42,037 nucleotides of DNA. It comes from Bacteroidaceae bacterium (GTDB lineage: Bacteria > Bacteroidota > Bacteroidia > Bacteroidales > Bacteroidaceae). The stretch covers positions 1 through 42,037 of the forward strand of contig JAFSKK010000046.1 in NCBI GenBank assembly GCA_017448965.1, in the 5' to 3' direction. The translations under genes and the position numbers were made by a program. The notes below the pieces were generated by a model. That model searched no databases, was not told where the DNA came from, and saw only the letters and a program-made list of their open reading frames with translations. Positions 14,889 through 24,900 of this stretch are shown here, one piece after another; within the stretch, counting starts at the first letter, position 1, and every line of letters starts with the position of its first letter.

Positions 14889-17800
14889 TTACTTGGTCTG
14901 GATACCAGATACAAGAACCTTCTTGCCGTTGCGGAAGATGTAAACCTTGCCAGCTTCGATATACTTGCGGCCATCGGTCTTAGCCTTGCCACCAGCGATA
15001 CCGTCGATGCCAGTCATCTTGTCTGTGAAGTCAGCCTCGGAGAGGAAGTTGATTGTAACCTTCAGAAGGACAGCCTTCTCGTTAGCTACAACACCCCACT
15101 GTGCCACGTAAGTGTCACCTTCAGCGAAGTTTTCGTCGTGAGCACCGTTGTAGTTGAACTCGCCAGATGCAGGGTTGTCCAGCTTCAAGCAGTAACCATT
15201 TGTAGCTTCGCTCCATGATTTAGCATCACCGTTCGCGTCACGCCAACCGTCGGTAGTGTTCTCTACGAAGTTGCCTGTGGTCACGTTCACGATGTAAGTC
15301 TTAGCTTCAGTGATGTCCTCGATGCCGAGAGCAGCACAAACTTCAGTTACATCGAATGATGGGTGAGAAGCATCCTTGTAGGCAGCGCCGGCCTGGTCAA
15401 TAGCATCGATTTCGATGGTCTTGACGATTTCAGGCTTGTACTGAGGCTCTACATACTCAACGAATGTAATGTTGAAGTTGTAGAAGTAAGTCTTGTCGTT
15501 AGCAGTGAGTGCCCACTTCACGGTGTAGGTCTTGCCCACCTCGTCTGCACCGTTCATATCGCAGATTTGGTAAGCACCGTTCTCAATCGCCTGGAAGAAC
15601 TTCACGCATATCTTCGTGTTGGATCCCCATGCCTCGGCAACGCCTTCAGCATTGAACCAACCGTCGTATGGAGCGTAGTCGCTGATTTGAGTGTCGTCTG
15701 GGTTCACGATGCGGAGCATGTCGTAAGTGATTTCTTCTACGCCAAGGTAAGCAGCAGCAGCAGAGAAGTCGATTTCCTCAGTCTGTGCAGTGTAGCCCTG
15801 ACCAACCATACGCTCGATAGCGATTTCCTCAGTAGATGGGATCATGTGCTTGTAAACACCTGTCACCTTAGCCTCGAGAGGAGCAGTAAAGCCACCGAAG
15901 AAGGTCATCATGCAGATTTGTGGGAGAACTCCGTCAGTTACACCACACTTAGGATCTTCTGCAAATACATACTTGTATTCAGTTGCACCTTCTGGAACAT
16001 CAGTAAGGTCTTGATTCGACCAGAATGCGAGTTTCCAACCTGCAGCAACAGGCTCAGCGAACTTCACAACTACATAGTCGCAACCCGTCACGTCGATGTT
16101 CAACATCTTAAATGCAATAGTGAGATCTTCATTTGCAGTGTAGGTGTTGTAGTCATCACCTTCCTCCAAAGTAGCGTGTGGGAAATTAGGATCAAGTTCA
16201 ATGTTCTGTTCCTGTGCAATCTCGATGAGATCTGGATCTTCTTCTTCAGGATTCAGTTCAGCCTTGTAGGCATCGATAGCAGCCTGGTCGGCACCGAAGT
16301 AGATATCGTCTGAAGTAGCGTTAGTGATCACCATGTGGAAGACTGGCGTGGTGTTTTCGCCGGCAGCCTTCTTTCCTTCGAGGACGCCATTATAGGTAAC
16401 TGTCATCTGACCTCTTGGAACCCCAATAGTGAAAGCTTCCTTGCTGTAGGCCACGTTGCCTTCTTCATCAGCCGTTGCAGTGATGCCGTCGATGTAGGTG
16501 GCTGGAACTTCCATTGTGTTCATGGGTGCGGGCAAGGTGAACGATGCGAAGTCGATTCTCACTGTGCCGTCGCCATTCTCTGTCACAGACAGCTTGTAGT
16601 CCGCTGTTGTTTCAGTTCCCATCACACCAGCCTCAGGATGAGAGAGCGTCTGCTCAAGCATACCAACGAACTCAGCAATTTCAGGAGCTTCGTCAACTGG
16701 GTTGAGGATGAGTGATTCAACCACACCTGCAGCAGAACCCCAGCCAGTCTTGATGGCGTTGATGTGTACGTACTCATAAGAAGAGAGGTCAACATCCACA
16801 TAGGTAGCACCTGATGGAACTGCAGGATTCAGTTCAACCAGTGAGTTGTCGGCCTGACGGTTCATCAACACGCGGAACTGCATACCTTCTGCGGCATTGA
16901 TACGGAGGGTCTTTGCACCCGTCACGTTAGCATAGTCAGTGTTGGTCACGTTACCGCTACCATAAACAGTCTTACCTGCTGCAATCTCATTGCCAAGTTC
17001 TTCTGCATCCCAATATGGTTTCTCGTTGTTCACCTGAGCGCTAGCATCGAAGCCGTCCCAACCCTTGAACATCTCCTTTGTGAGAGGAGTGTTGTCTGCG
17101 ATTTCAGGCTTTGGCTCTACAACCTCTTCGATGATCCAGTCAACGTTGCCATTGCTTGTCTGCTTGTCAGCATAGCATGGTTTGCCAGCTTCCTTATCAG
17201 CAGCATTTGTACCGACGAAGCGGCCAACGGTCACAAGGTTGTTGATACGATAAGTACCATCGCTAAGAGCGGTGAAAGTCCAGGCAGCCTTATTGTCGGC
17301 AGCAGTGGACATTGTCCAATTATCACTACCAGCAAGACCTACATAGTATTCACCTGCAACAAGATTATACTGACCTTCTGTTTCAGTAGCCACAAATGCC
17401 ATTGGAGTAGCCTCTTCGGCAATTGTGATACCTGCTTCAGCAAGGTTCATGTAGAGAGGAGTCTCACCGTCAAGCTTAAGCTGGAAGGTGTAGGTCTTCT
17501 CTGGATCTGGAGCAGTAGGAGTAGGCATTGTGATTGCCTCAACTTCCTCAACTGTTGTAGCAGCAGCTACAGCAGCCTTGGCTCCTTCAATGTCAGACTG
17601 AGCATACATGAAGATACCATCGCCTACAGGAGCAAGTGCGTCAAGAGCCTTGATAGCCTTGGACTGAGCTGCTTCGAGAGCAGTGGAGAGCTGTTCAACC
17701 TCGTAGAGAGCGAAGCCGTCGAAGCTTGTAGCAGAGTTCCAACCCATGCGGACACCCACAAATGGGTTCTCGCTGCTAGCCGTGAAGACGAATTCAGTCT

Positions 17801-20800
17801 GTGACCATGTGTCAGCAGTCTGACCAGCACCTTGTGGCCATTCGAAAGCCTTCAATACACCATTCTCAGTTGCAGCATCCGTCATCTGGAAGAGTGCATT
17901 GTAGTTGAAGTTATTTGCATCCGGAGCCTTGCCGCTTGTGTAAACGGTAAAGTAGTACTGCTTGCCTGGTTCAACGGCTACAGACTGACGGAGAGTCTTC
18001 TCCGAGCCTACACCTGCACCATTGGTCGTGATGAAAGCACCACCGTCGAAGCCACCTTCAGTAGCGTAAGTGAAGTTGTCAATCACAGCGTCAGTTGCAT
18101 AGCCAATGGTCTTCCAACCAGCTACGCCTTCGTCAAATGAGCCATTGCTGATGAGGTTATCGCTCTTGATAGCATAGCGAATACCATCTACTTCGATCTC
18201 CTGAGTTTCTTCAGCAACATAGTTCACTTGCTGGAAGGAGAGCCAAGAGATGTTGTTGTCGGCAGCCACGATGAACTGAGCTGTGAGCTTGCCGTCTTCG
18301 CCTACAGTGGCGGGAACGCTAATCTTCTTGATGTAGAACTGGCTTTCGCCTACCTTGTCACCGTCGCATACGTTGATAGCCTCGCCGTCGTTAGCCTTGA
18401 AGCTGATGCCTGTAGGTGCCTCAGTAGCACCGTTCTTGATGCGTACACGCACCCATGCCTCTACAAGACAGTTGCCTGGAGTGATGTCCGTTAGTTCGCC
18501 TGTAAGGGTCTTCTCACCGAGTGAGTTGCCGTCGCCAGTCCAGTACTCGAAGAATGGAACCTTGAATTCGGAACCATCGCTTTCACCTTCAATAGACCAT
18601 GTGTTGATGTAGTAAGGAGCATCCTTGAAGTCAGGGTTAGTGTCCCAAGCAGAGAGGAGGTAGTTGTCCACATTGATGGCAGCATGCCAGCCAGTCACAA
18701 CTGTTGGGTCTTGCAGAGCATTAGCCTCTTCGCTGGTGAGTGTACCTGCCTCATACTTGGCAGCCCACTGACCGTAATAATCCTCTTCAGCACCTGCTTT
18801 GACGAAGTTGTTAGCTTCAACAAATGCCTTCATCTTTGGCAATACGTTAGCTGCAGTCACTTGAGCCTCGCCTAGGTCGACAGCAGATGTGAGAGCTGCC
18901 TTAGCAGCTTCGGCAGCGTCTGCGGTCTCTACGCCTTCAGCACCAGCGATGGCTTCCTGGAGGGCAGACTTCACAGTGGCATTCTCCACCTGATTAACCA
19001 GACCTTCGGCCTGAGCCTTCAGAGCGGCTACTTCTGCGAAGAGAGCAGCGTTCTTCACCTGGTCTACAGAAGCGTCGGCACCATAGTAAGTGAGAGTGAA
19101 GTTGTCGAAAATCACCCAAAGCTTGGTGTTTACTTCCAACTTCGCACCAATTGTGAGTGTTCCATTTTCTGGTACCTGTACGAAGACAGGGTCGAGGGCA
19201 TATTTGCCAGCGGAGAATGCAGCAGAAGCTGCGCTCATGTCATTCTCCGTGCCCGTTCTTTCTGTAATGAGAGAAGTCTCGTCGTTAGCAAAGATAACAG
19301 GCAGATTCTCTGTGTCAGAACCATCCTGACGGAAGAAACCTTGTGCCTTCAGCTCATACACACCTGCAGGTGCGCCAGCGAGTTCCTGGCTGATGTTGAA
19401 CTCACGCTGGAAAGACTCTGCACAGTTATTGGTGTTGTTACCACCAGACATATTGTTGACACCAGTCTGAGTCCACTTGCTGGCGTAACGGTTGTTACGT
19501 CCGAAGTTGTGGTCCTCAATGAGGAAGGTGGCATCGATAGGATCATCTACCGTAGCTGTTGAGAGGCCAGCCTTGGCATCTTCCAGCGATACAATCGCCC
19601 AAACGGCATTCTCGCTGTCGGCAGCCAGGTTCTTTCCCAAAATGGTGGATGTGCCATCCCAACCGTAGTAGTTGGTGCCATTGGCAATGGTGTAGCCATA
19701 GTAGGGCTGAGTCTCTTCCTCATCCAGATAGCCGAGAGGCTCTTCAATGCGAGAGATGGTCAACTCTACAGGATTTCCATTGTCCATGTAGTCACCGTTG
19801 AAGTAGTACTGCGTACCACCATTGTTCACCTGTGACTCGAGGTGGTAGGTACCTGCCCACACTTCCTGTGCGTTATCACCTTCACCCACCGTCTTCATGA
19901 CGGGAACGAATTTCACGTATTCAGCATTTGGAACCAGCGAGGCTCGTGTGCCCCAATCGTTTCCAGCTCCCCAATACTTTTCAGAAGCCACGTTCATCAC
20001 GAGGTACTTCTGATAAGAGAATTCTGGTTCTTTTGCTTTGGCCCATTGAGCAGCCTGAGCATCAGCAAGAGCCTGCTCGGCAGCAGCCTTGGCGGCAGCG
20101 ATAGCAGCGGCATTGGCCTCTGCATCAGCTACAGCTGTACCAGCCTGGTAAGAAGCATCAACGGCAGCAGCAGCGTCATCGATAGCCTGCTGTGCAGCAG
20201 CGATAGCAGCGGCAGCATCAGCCTGGACATCGTCATCCATTTCTGCGATGGCCATCTTGGCATCGTCGAGTGCCTTCTGGGCATCAGCCACAGCGGCCAC
20301 GTCCTTTTCGTTCTGTGCCTTGTTGGCGGCAGCAGCAGCCTGTGCCTCCTCATAAGCCTGCTGAGCGGCAGCAGCGTCAGTGCCCACCTGCTCGGCAGCA
20401 GCCTTGGCGGCAGCGATGGCAGCGGCATTGGCCTCTGCATCAGCTACAGCTGTACCACCCTGGAAAGAAGCGTCAGCGGCAGCAGCAGCGTCATCGATAG
20501 CCTGCTGTGCAGCAGTGATAGCAGCGGCAGCACCAGCCTGAACCTCGTCAGCATATCCAGCGATGGCCGTCTTGGCATCGTCGAGTGCCTTCTGGGCATC
20601 AGCCACAGCAGCCACGTCCTTTTCGTTCTGTGCCTTGTTGGCGGCAGCAGCCTCGTAAGCCTGCTGAGCGGCAGCAGCGTCAGTGAGCATAGTGCTGATG
20701 GCATCCTCCACAGCTTTCACTGCGGCAGCATCAAGTGTACTCTCATCAGTGAGGGCGAAAGCCGCATGCTGTGCATCAAGCGCGCTCTGGAGCGCATCAA

Positions 20801-21869
20801 TCTTTTCTTGGATAGCCTCAGCATCATCGCTGAAGTCAGCAGCCACATCGGCAGCCTGCTCAGCCACCTGATTGATGGCAGCGTCAAGTTTCTCCTGCAG
20901 AGCGGCAATTTCACCCGAGAGTTTTTCGTATGCAGTCTGATCAATCGCAGCCAGGTTCGTCACGGAAACAGTGACAACGTCTTCCAGATCGAAAGCATTG
21001 GCGTATGGGTCAGCAACCGTCAAGCCGTTCAACGTAATCGTAGTGTTACGAGCCAAAGCTTCAGTGGCCTTGACTGTAAAAGAGAAGAATGTACCTGAAC
21101 CTGTTCCAAACACAGTGTTTGTGGCAGAGGAGAGCGCAAACTTGTAAGTTGGAGCGCTCGCACCATCAGGGAAACTGAATGCCGCATCGAAAGGTATGCG
21201 GTCAGAGTAGTCGAACAAGCCATCGGAACCATTCACCAATTCCAGTCCTGCTGGCAGAGTGAGCGTACCTTCCAATCCACAAAGTTTGGCTGTGTTCTCT
21301 AATGTAATGTTCACTTGGAACGTATTTCCTGGAGTAATGTCATAGCTGTTGGTCTCGACGCCAAACACTGCGGTTCCGTCGAGTTTCACCTCTTTGGTGA
21401 CTGTCACACTGAAATCGGCAGGTTTGATGGGCGTTTCGTCCGCTGCTGTCATTTCGATGTCAAACACCCGAATGGTGGACGTGCTGGCCAATGCGCCCGA
21501 AGCCTTGATGGTCAGCTCAAACATGGCACCCGAATTGCCCTTCACTCCAACGGCGTTTGTGGAGGCCAGCATAACTCTATATTTGCCACCTCCATTGTTG
21601 TTCGCCTGTACACTTTGACCTCTACCCATACGGTCTTGAACACCTTTGACTGCAGTGACTTCTAGTCCTGCGGGGAGAGCGATGTCCATCTGGATGAACT
21701 TGATGCCCACCTCATTATCGAGGTTGATAGCCACAGTCTTCTCTTCACCAGCCATGAAGGACTGGTTCTCCATGCTTAGTGTAGCCTGAGCATTAGCAGT
21801 GGAGAAACCCACCATCCACAGGAGGAAGAAGGTCAAACGTGAAATCATAGTTTTCATATCATTTCTCAT
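14889..21869 (-). CDS. Giant exported multidomain protein with two N-terminal cohesin-like domains
   Basis: 2326 residues. The signal peptide (RLTFFLLWMVGFSTANAQ) follows Met1 or Met5. Residues ~28-160 and ~165-310 are two related cohesin-like beta-sandwiches (IKFIQMDIALPAGLEV; LCGLEGTLTLPAGLEL). Residues ~312-610 are an Ala/Glu/Asp-rich coiled coil with a tandem ~105-residue duplication. Next come a ricin/beta-trefoil-like segment (~613-760), a galactose-binding-like sandwich (~785-930), another sandwich (~1055-1218), a CBM4/9-like module starting ISNGSFDEGVAGW (~1242-1392), a second trefoil-like segment (~1459-1583), a calycin-like barrel (~1730-1850), two repeated ~115-residue beta domains (~2032-2277) and a short tail GKVYIFRNGKKVLV resembling Prevotella sorting tails. 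No catalytic motif was recognised. A surface adhesin or carbohydrate-binding scaffold is inferred. It lies downstream of the other giant gene, separated by a terminator. Confidence 0.88.
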   Translation of the reverse strand: MRNDMKTMISRLTFFLLWMVGFSTANAQATLSMENQSFMAGEEKTVAINLDNEVGIKFIQMDIALPAGLEVTAVKGVQDRMGRGQSVQANNNGGGKYRVMLASTNAVGVKGNSGAMFELTIKASGALASTSTIRVFDIEMTAADETPIKPADFSVTVTKEVKLDGTAVFGVETNSYDITPGNTFQVNITLENTAKLCGLEGTLTLPAGLELVNGSDGLFDYSDRIPFDAAFSFPDGASAPTYKFALSSATNTVFGTGSGTFFSFTVKATEALARNTTITLNGLTVADPYANAFDLEDVVTVSVTNLAAIDQTAYEKLSGEIAALQEKLDAAINQVAEQAADVAADFSDDAEAIQEKIDALQSALDAQHAAFALTDESTLDAAAVKAVEDAISTMLTDAAAAQQAYEAAAANKAQNEKDVAAVADAQKALDDAKTAIAGYADEVQAGAAAAITAAQQAIDDAAAAADASFQGGTAVADAEANAAAIAAAKAAAEQVGTDAAAAQQAYEEAQAAAAANKAQNEKDVAAVADAQKALDDAKMAIAEMDDDVQADAAAAIAAAQQAIDDAAAAVDASYQAGTAVADAEANAAAIAAAKAAAEQALADAQAAQWAKAKEPEFSYQKYLVMNVASEKYWGAGNDWGTRASLVPNAEYVKFVPVMKTVGEGDNAQEVWAGTYHLESQVNNGGTQYYFNGDYMDNGNPVELTISRIEEPLGYLDEEETQPYYGYTIANGTNYYGWDGTSTILGKNLAADSENAVWAIVSLEDAKAGLSTATVDDPIDATFLIEDHNFGRNNRYASKWTQTGVNNMSGGNNTNNCAESFQREFNISQELAGAPAGVYELKAQGFFRQDGSDTENLPVIFANDETSLITERTGTENDMSAASAAFSAGKYALDPVFVQVPENGTLTIGAKLEVNTKLWVIFDNFTLTYYGADASVDQVKNAALFAEVAALKAQAEGLVNQVENATVKSALQEAIAGAEGVETADAAEAAKAALTSAVDLGEAQVTAANVLPKMKAFVEANNFVKAGAEEDYYGQWAAKYEAGTLTSEEANALQDPTVVTGWHAAINVDNYLLSAWDTNPDFKDAPYYINTWSIEGESDGSEFKVPFFEYWTGDGNSLGEKTLTGELTDITPGNCLVEAWVRVRIKNGATEAPTGISFKANDGEAINVCDGDKVGESQFYIKKISVPATVGEDGKLTAQFIVAADNNISWLSFQQVNYVAEETQEIEVDGIRYAIKSDNLISNGSFDEGVAGWKTIGYATDAVIDNFTYATEGGFDGGAFITTNGAGVGSEKTLRQSVAVEPGKQYYFTVYTSGKAPDANNFNYNALFQMTDAATENGVLKAFEWPQGAGQTADTWSQTEFVFTASSENPFVGVRMGWNSATSFDGFALYEVEQLSTALEAAQSKAIKALDALAPVGDGIFMYAQSDIEGAKAAVAAATTVEEVEAITMPTPTAPDPEKTYTFQLKLDGETPLYMNLAEAGITIAEEATPMAFVATETEGQYNLVAGEYYVGLAGSDNWTMSTAADNKAAWTFTALSDGTYRINNLVTVGRFVGTNAADKEAGKPCYADKQTSNGNVDWIIEEVVEPKPEIADNTPLTKEMFKGWDGFDASAQVNNEKPYWDAEELGNEIAAGKTVYGSGNVTNTDYANVTGAKTLRINAAEGMQFRVLMNRQADNSLVELNPAVPSGATYVDVDLSSYEYVHINAIKTGWGSAAGVVESLILNPVDEAPEIAEFVGMLEQTLSHPEAGVMGTETTADYKLSVTENGDGTVRIDFASFTLPAPMNTMEVPATYIDGITATADEEGNVAYSKEAFTIGVPRGQMTVTYNGVLEGKKAAGENTTPVFHMVITNATSDDIYFGADQAAIDAYKAELNPEEEDPDLIEIAQEQNIELDPNFPHATLEEGDDYNTYTANEDLTIAFKMLNIDVTGCDYVVVKFAEPVAAGWKLAFWSNQDLTDVPEGATEYKYVFAEDPKCGVTDGVLPQICMMTFFGGFTAPLEAKVTGVYKHMIPSTEEIAIERMVGQGYTAQTEEIDFSAAAAYLGVEEITYDMLRIVNPDDTQISDYAPYDGWFNAEGVAEAWGSNTKICVKFFQAIENGAYQICDMNGADEVGKTYTVKWALTANDKTYFYNFNITFVEYVEPQYKPEIVKTIEIDAIDQAGAAYKDASHPSFDVTEVCAALGIEDITEAKTYIVNVTTGNFVENTTDGWRDANGDAKSWSEATNGYCLKLDNPASGEFNYNGAHDENFAEGDTYVAQWGVVANEKAVLLKVTINFLSEADFTDKMTGIDGIAGGKAKTDGRKYIEAGKVYIFRNGKKVLVSGIQTK
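20073..20685. repeat. Tandem duplication (~105-residue unit) in the coiled coil
   Basis: 20073-20382 and 20388-20685 are near-identical at DNA level, offset by 315 bp; the second lacks 12 bp. Both encode a unit beginning near ANKAQNEKDVAAVADAQKAL and ending with Ala-rich helix. The high DNA identity implies a recent or gene-converted duplication. Confidence 0.88.
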
Positions 21870-21892
21870 AAGTTAGTAAAATTTAATGCAGT

Positions 21893-21942
21893 AAAATCAA
21901 AAGAGGTGTGCGTGGCATGCCGCGTGGAACATGCCACGCACA
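21893..21942 (-). terminator. Hairpin terminator between the two giant genes
   Basis: TGTGCGTGGCATG and CATGCCACGCACA (13-bp perfect arms, 21907-21919 and 21930-21942) flank a 10-nt loop; on the - strand CCTCTTTTGATTTT follows. It sits between the stop at 21965 and the start at 21869, so it may limit read-through from the upstream giant gene. Confidence 0.75.
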
Positions 21943-21964
21943 GACTCCTAAACTCAGTTTTCTC

Positions 21965-24900
21965 TTACTTGACGTAAACCTTCTTAGTAGAGCCGTCTTC
22001 ACCCTTGATGATGTTGAAGCCCTTCATAATCTTGTTCTTCAAGCGTCCGCTATAGTCGTAGACCTTACCCAAGAACGAGCGCTTGGTTCCTACGCCTGCA
22101 ATTTCAGTAGCTTCGCTTTCGGCGATAACGAACTCACGAGTATTGGCCTGAGCATTAGAGAAGACGATCTCCTTGAATTCAATGCCTTCACCCTTGTAGT
22201 TCTCTCCGGTCTTCACGTCAATGTAAACAACTGCTCCCTCTTCGCCAGTGATGGCCTTGTTGAAGACAGAGCTTATCACTACGCGGTATGCACCGTCCAC
22301 ATTGCCAGTAGCCAGGCCGTGACCTGCTGCACGTTCGCCAAGCGAAGTCTTCACGATGCTCAGTCCATTTGGCAGGACGATGTCCATCTGAGCGCTCACA
22401 TAGGAAGACTCGTTGTTGAGCACGAGGGCGTAGCGAGTGACTCCGTTACCCAAGTCGGCGCTTTCCACACTGACAGCATCGTTGTCTGAGCTTACGCCAT
22501 TACGTTCCTTAGCCAGACTTGGTGCAGTGTTGATGTCACCTGTAAGGATGAGGTTGACAAGAGCCACAGCATCACCAATATTGATCTTGCCGTCGCCATT
22601 GATGTCAAGCTTATCAAACTCTGGCGTTCCATATTCTGGCTTCTCAGAGTTACCAATGATGTAGTTGATGAGAGCAGAATAGTCGGATACAGAAACCTTA
22701 CCATCACCAGTAATGTCACCCAGCTTACCCTCTGCAATCAGAGTGCTCAGCAGGTCGATACTTGCCTGAATTCCAGCGATCTCCTCACGAACATTATCGA
22801 GTTCATCAACAATCTGTCCATCGTTGTACAGTTGATCTATATTATCGTACAAATCGTTAATAGCCATCCAGATTTCATCGTTCGCGTTATAGATTTCGTC
22901 AAGCACGTCAGCCGAATAGTCTTCCTCGCGTACAAGAGTCTGCATAGCAACGACACGATTGTTATCCAGTTCGTCGGTCAAATAGAAAGCTTCGTCACGA
23001 GCAGCGTTCAACTTACCTTCGTTGATATAGTTGGTGCAGTTGTCCGTCCATTCATTATAATCATCATTCTCCCAATCCGCTGTAAGCTCAACATTGTCGT
23101 ATGCATCCTGAACAAGCTCTCTCAGATTGTCAATGTAGTCTTGAGCGGACTCGAAGCTGAAGTAGTCTTCAGAGTTGACGGTTTCATAAGCATCAACCAG
23201 AGCCTTGGCATCGTCAAGTTGCTGCTGCAAATCATCGATTGCCGCAGTAAGTTCAGCAAACTTGTCATTATTAGCATCAAACATCTCTTGCTTCTCTTGA
23301 GCCTCTTCGATGAGATCATCAAGATAGGCATCAAATGCTATGAGCAAACCTTCAATGCGGTCTCTGTTGTAGACAATTGTGCCAGCCTCTTCAGCCTTGG
23401 TGATTTGCTCACGGATACCGCCAAGTGTCTTGTTGAGGGCTGGGATAATTTCGCCAAGATCCATAGCAGCCTTAACCTCATCACTGCTTCCGTCCAGCGT
23501 TTCAATCTTTTCTCCAACCTCATCGGCCTGAGCCTGCAGTGCTGCAACCAATTCAGCCTGAGCCTGCTGTGCCTCCTCAGAGTCATCCAGTTCGGCAATC
23601 ATGCTATACAGTTCGCTTACCTGAGCTTCCAGTTCAGCCAGAATCTCACCTGCATCGTCTGCATTCAGATCGTCTGGGATATTAGCTTCAACTTCGTCGA
23701 TGCCGCTCTTCAGTGCCTCGATGTCGTCAGCAAGCTCTTCTTGGTCGTTGTATGCAGCGAGGTTGGTGTAGAGCTTCTTGAGATCGGCCAAAGCTTCCAC
23801 GAGGTGTGCCTTTTCTCCTTCCTTTGCTCTTCTATATAGAGATGAAATGCTCCTCATGATGCTTCGAATCTCTGAGCTAGAAGTATTGTTGGGATCCACC
23901 TCATCGATGCTTCCTTGGGCTTCATCAAATAGAACACTAAAGATGAATCCATTGTAGAATTGGTCAACAATCCCCTTCGTATTGTCAAGGTATTCCTGAA
24001 CCTCAGCAAGGTAGGTAGTAGCATGTTCAACAGATGCCACTTTGTGCTGAACACCACGTTTAGCTTCACGATAGTTTATCAACAGTTCTTCCACCTCGCC
24101 GTATGCATCTGCGTGGGCATTCTTGGCGGTCTTTGCTGCATCAAGAACATTCTGTGCCTCAACAAGATAGTCATTGATAGCACCTTCGAATTCGGCAATG
24201 AATTCAGCCTTTGTTGTGTAGGTTTTCTCATCCAGATCGGCCAGTATCGCGAGATAGGCTTCACTATCCTCAACCTTCTGGTCAATCTTGGCTTGGAGAT
24301 CCTTCACAGCCGCAGCGCTCTTGTCGTTATTGAGCATCTCATCAATGCCATTCTCCAAAGTGTTGAGCACATCGTCGAGTGCCACCACATCCTTGGCCTC
24401 CACGTAAGACTTACCCTTGGCAATCAGATCCTCCACATCCTTGAATGCGTCTTCCTGTGCCTCAGGAGAATAGCCTGCGATGGCCTCCTTCGCTTCATTA
24501 AGAGCTGTCTCAAAGCCATCGAAGCTGACACCGTTGAGAACGACAGCCGCCTTGAATACTTCTTCGTATTCCTTAATTTCATTAGCCAGTGCGATAGCCT
24601 TGTTCAGGAAGGAATCATCGTTAGTACCCTGCTCTGGGCCGAAGTCGAAGAGGTCAGGACTGATGGTTTCACCATACGCAGCAGTTCCTTCGCTCAAGAG
24701 AGCCTGGATCTGCGTTGGGAATTCATAAAGATCCTCCGTCAAACCACCCGTAGCGGCCGCAATGGCAGCCTGAAGTGCAGGATTCTCCACATTAGCGTAT
24801 GCATCCTGTGTCTTTACAGCCTTTGTGAATGCCTTTTCAGCCTCTGAAATAGCACCGGTGAAGGACTTGTATCGAGCCTCATTCTCTGCAGCAATCTGAT

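Noticed and set aside
20073-20685. CRISPR-like or tandem repeat array
   Set aside because: Only two long copies exist, both translated in frame as coiled coil; there is no spacer structure and no cas gene.
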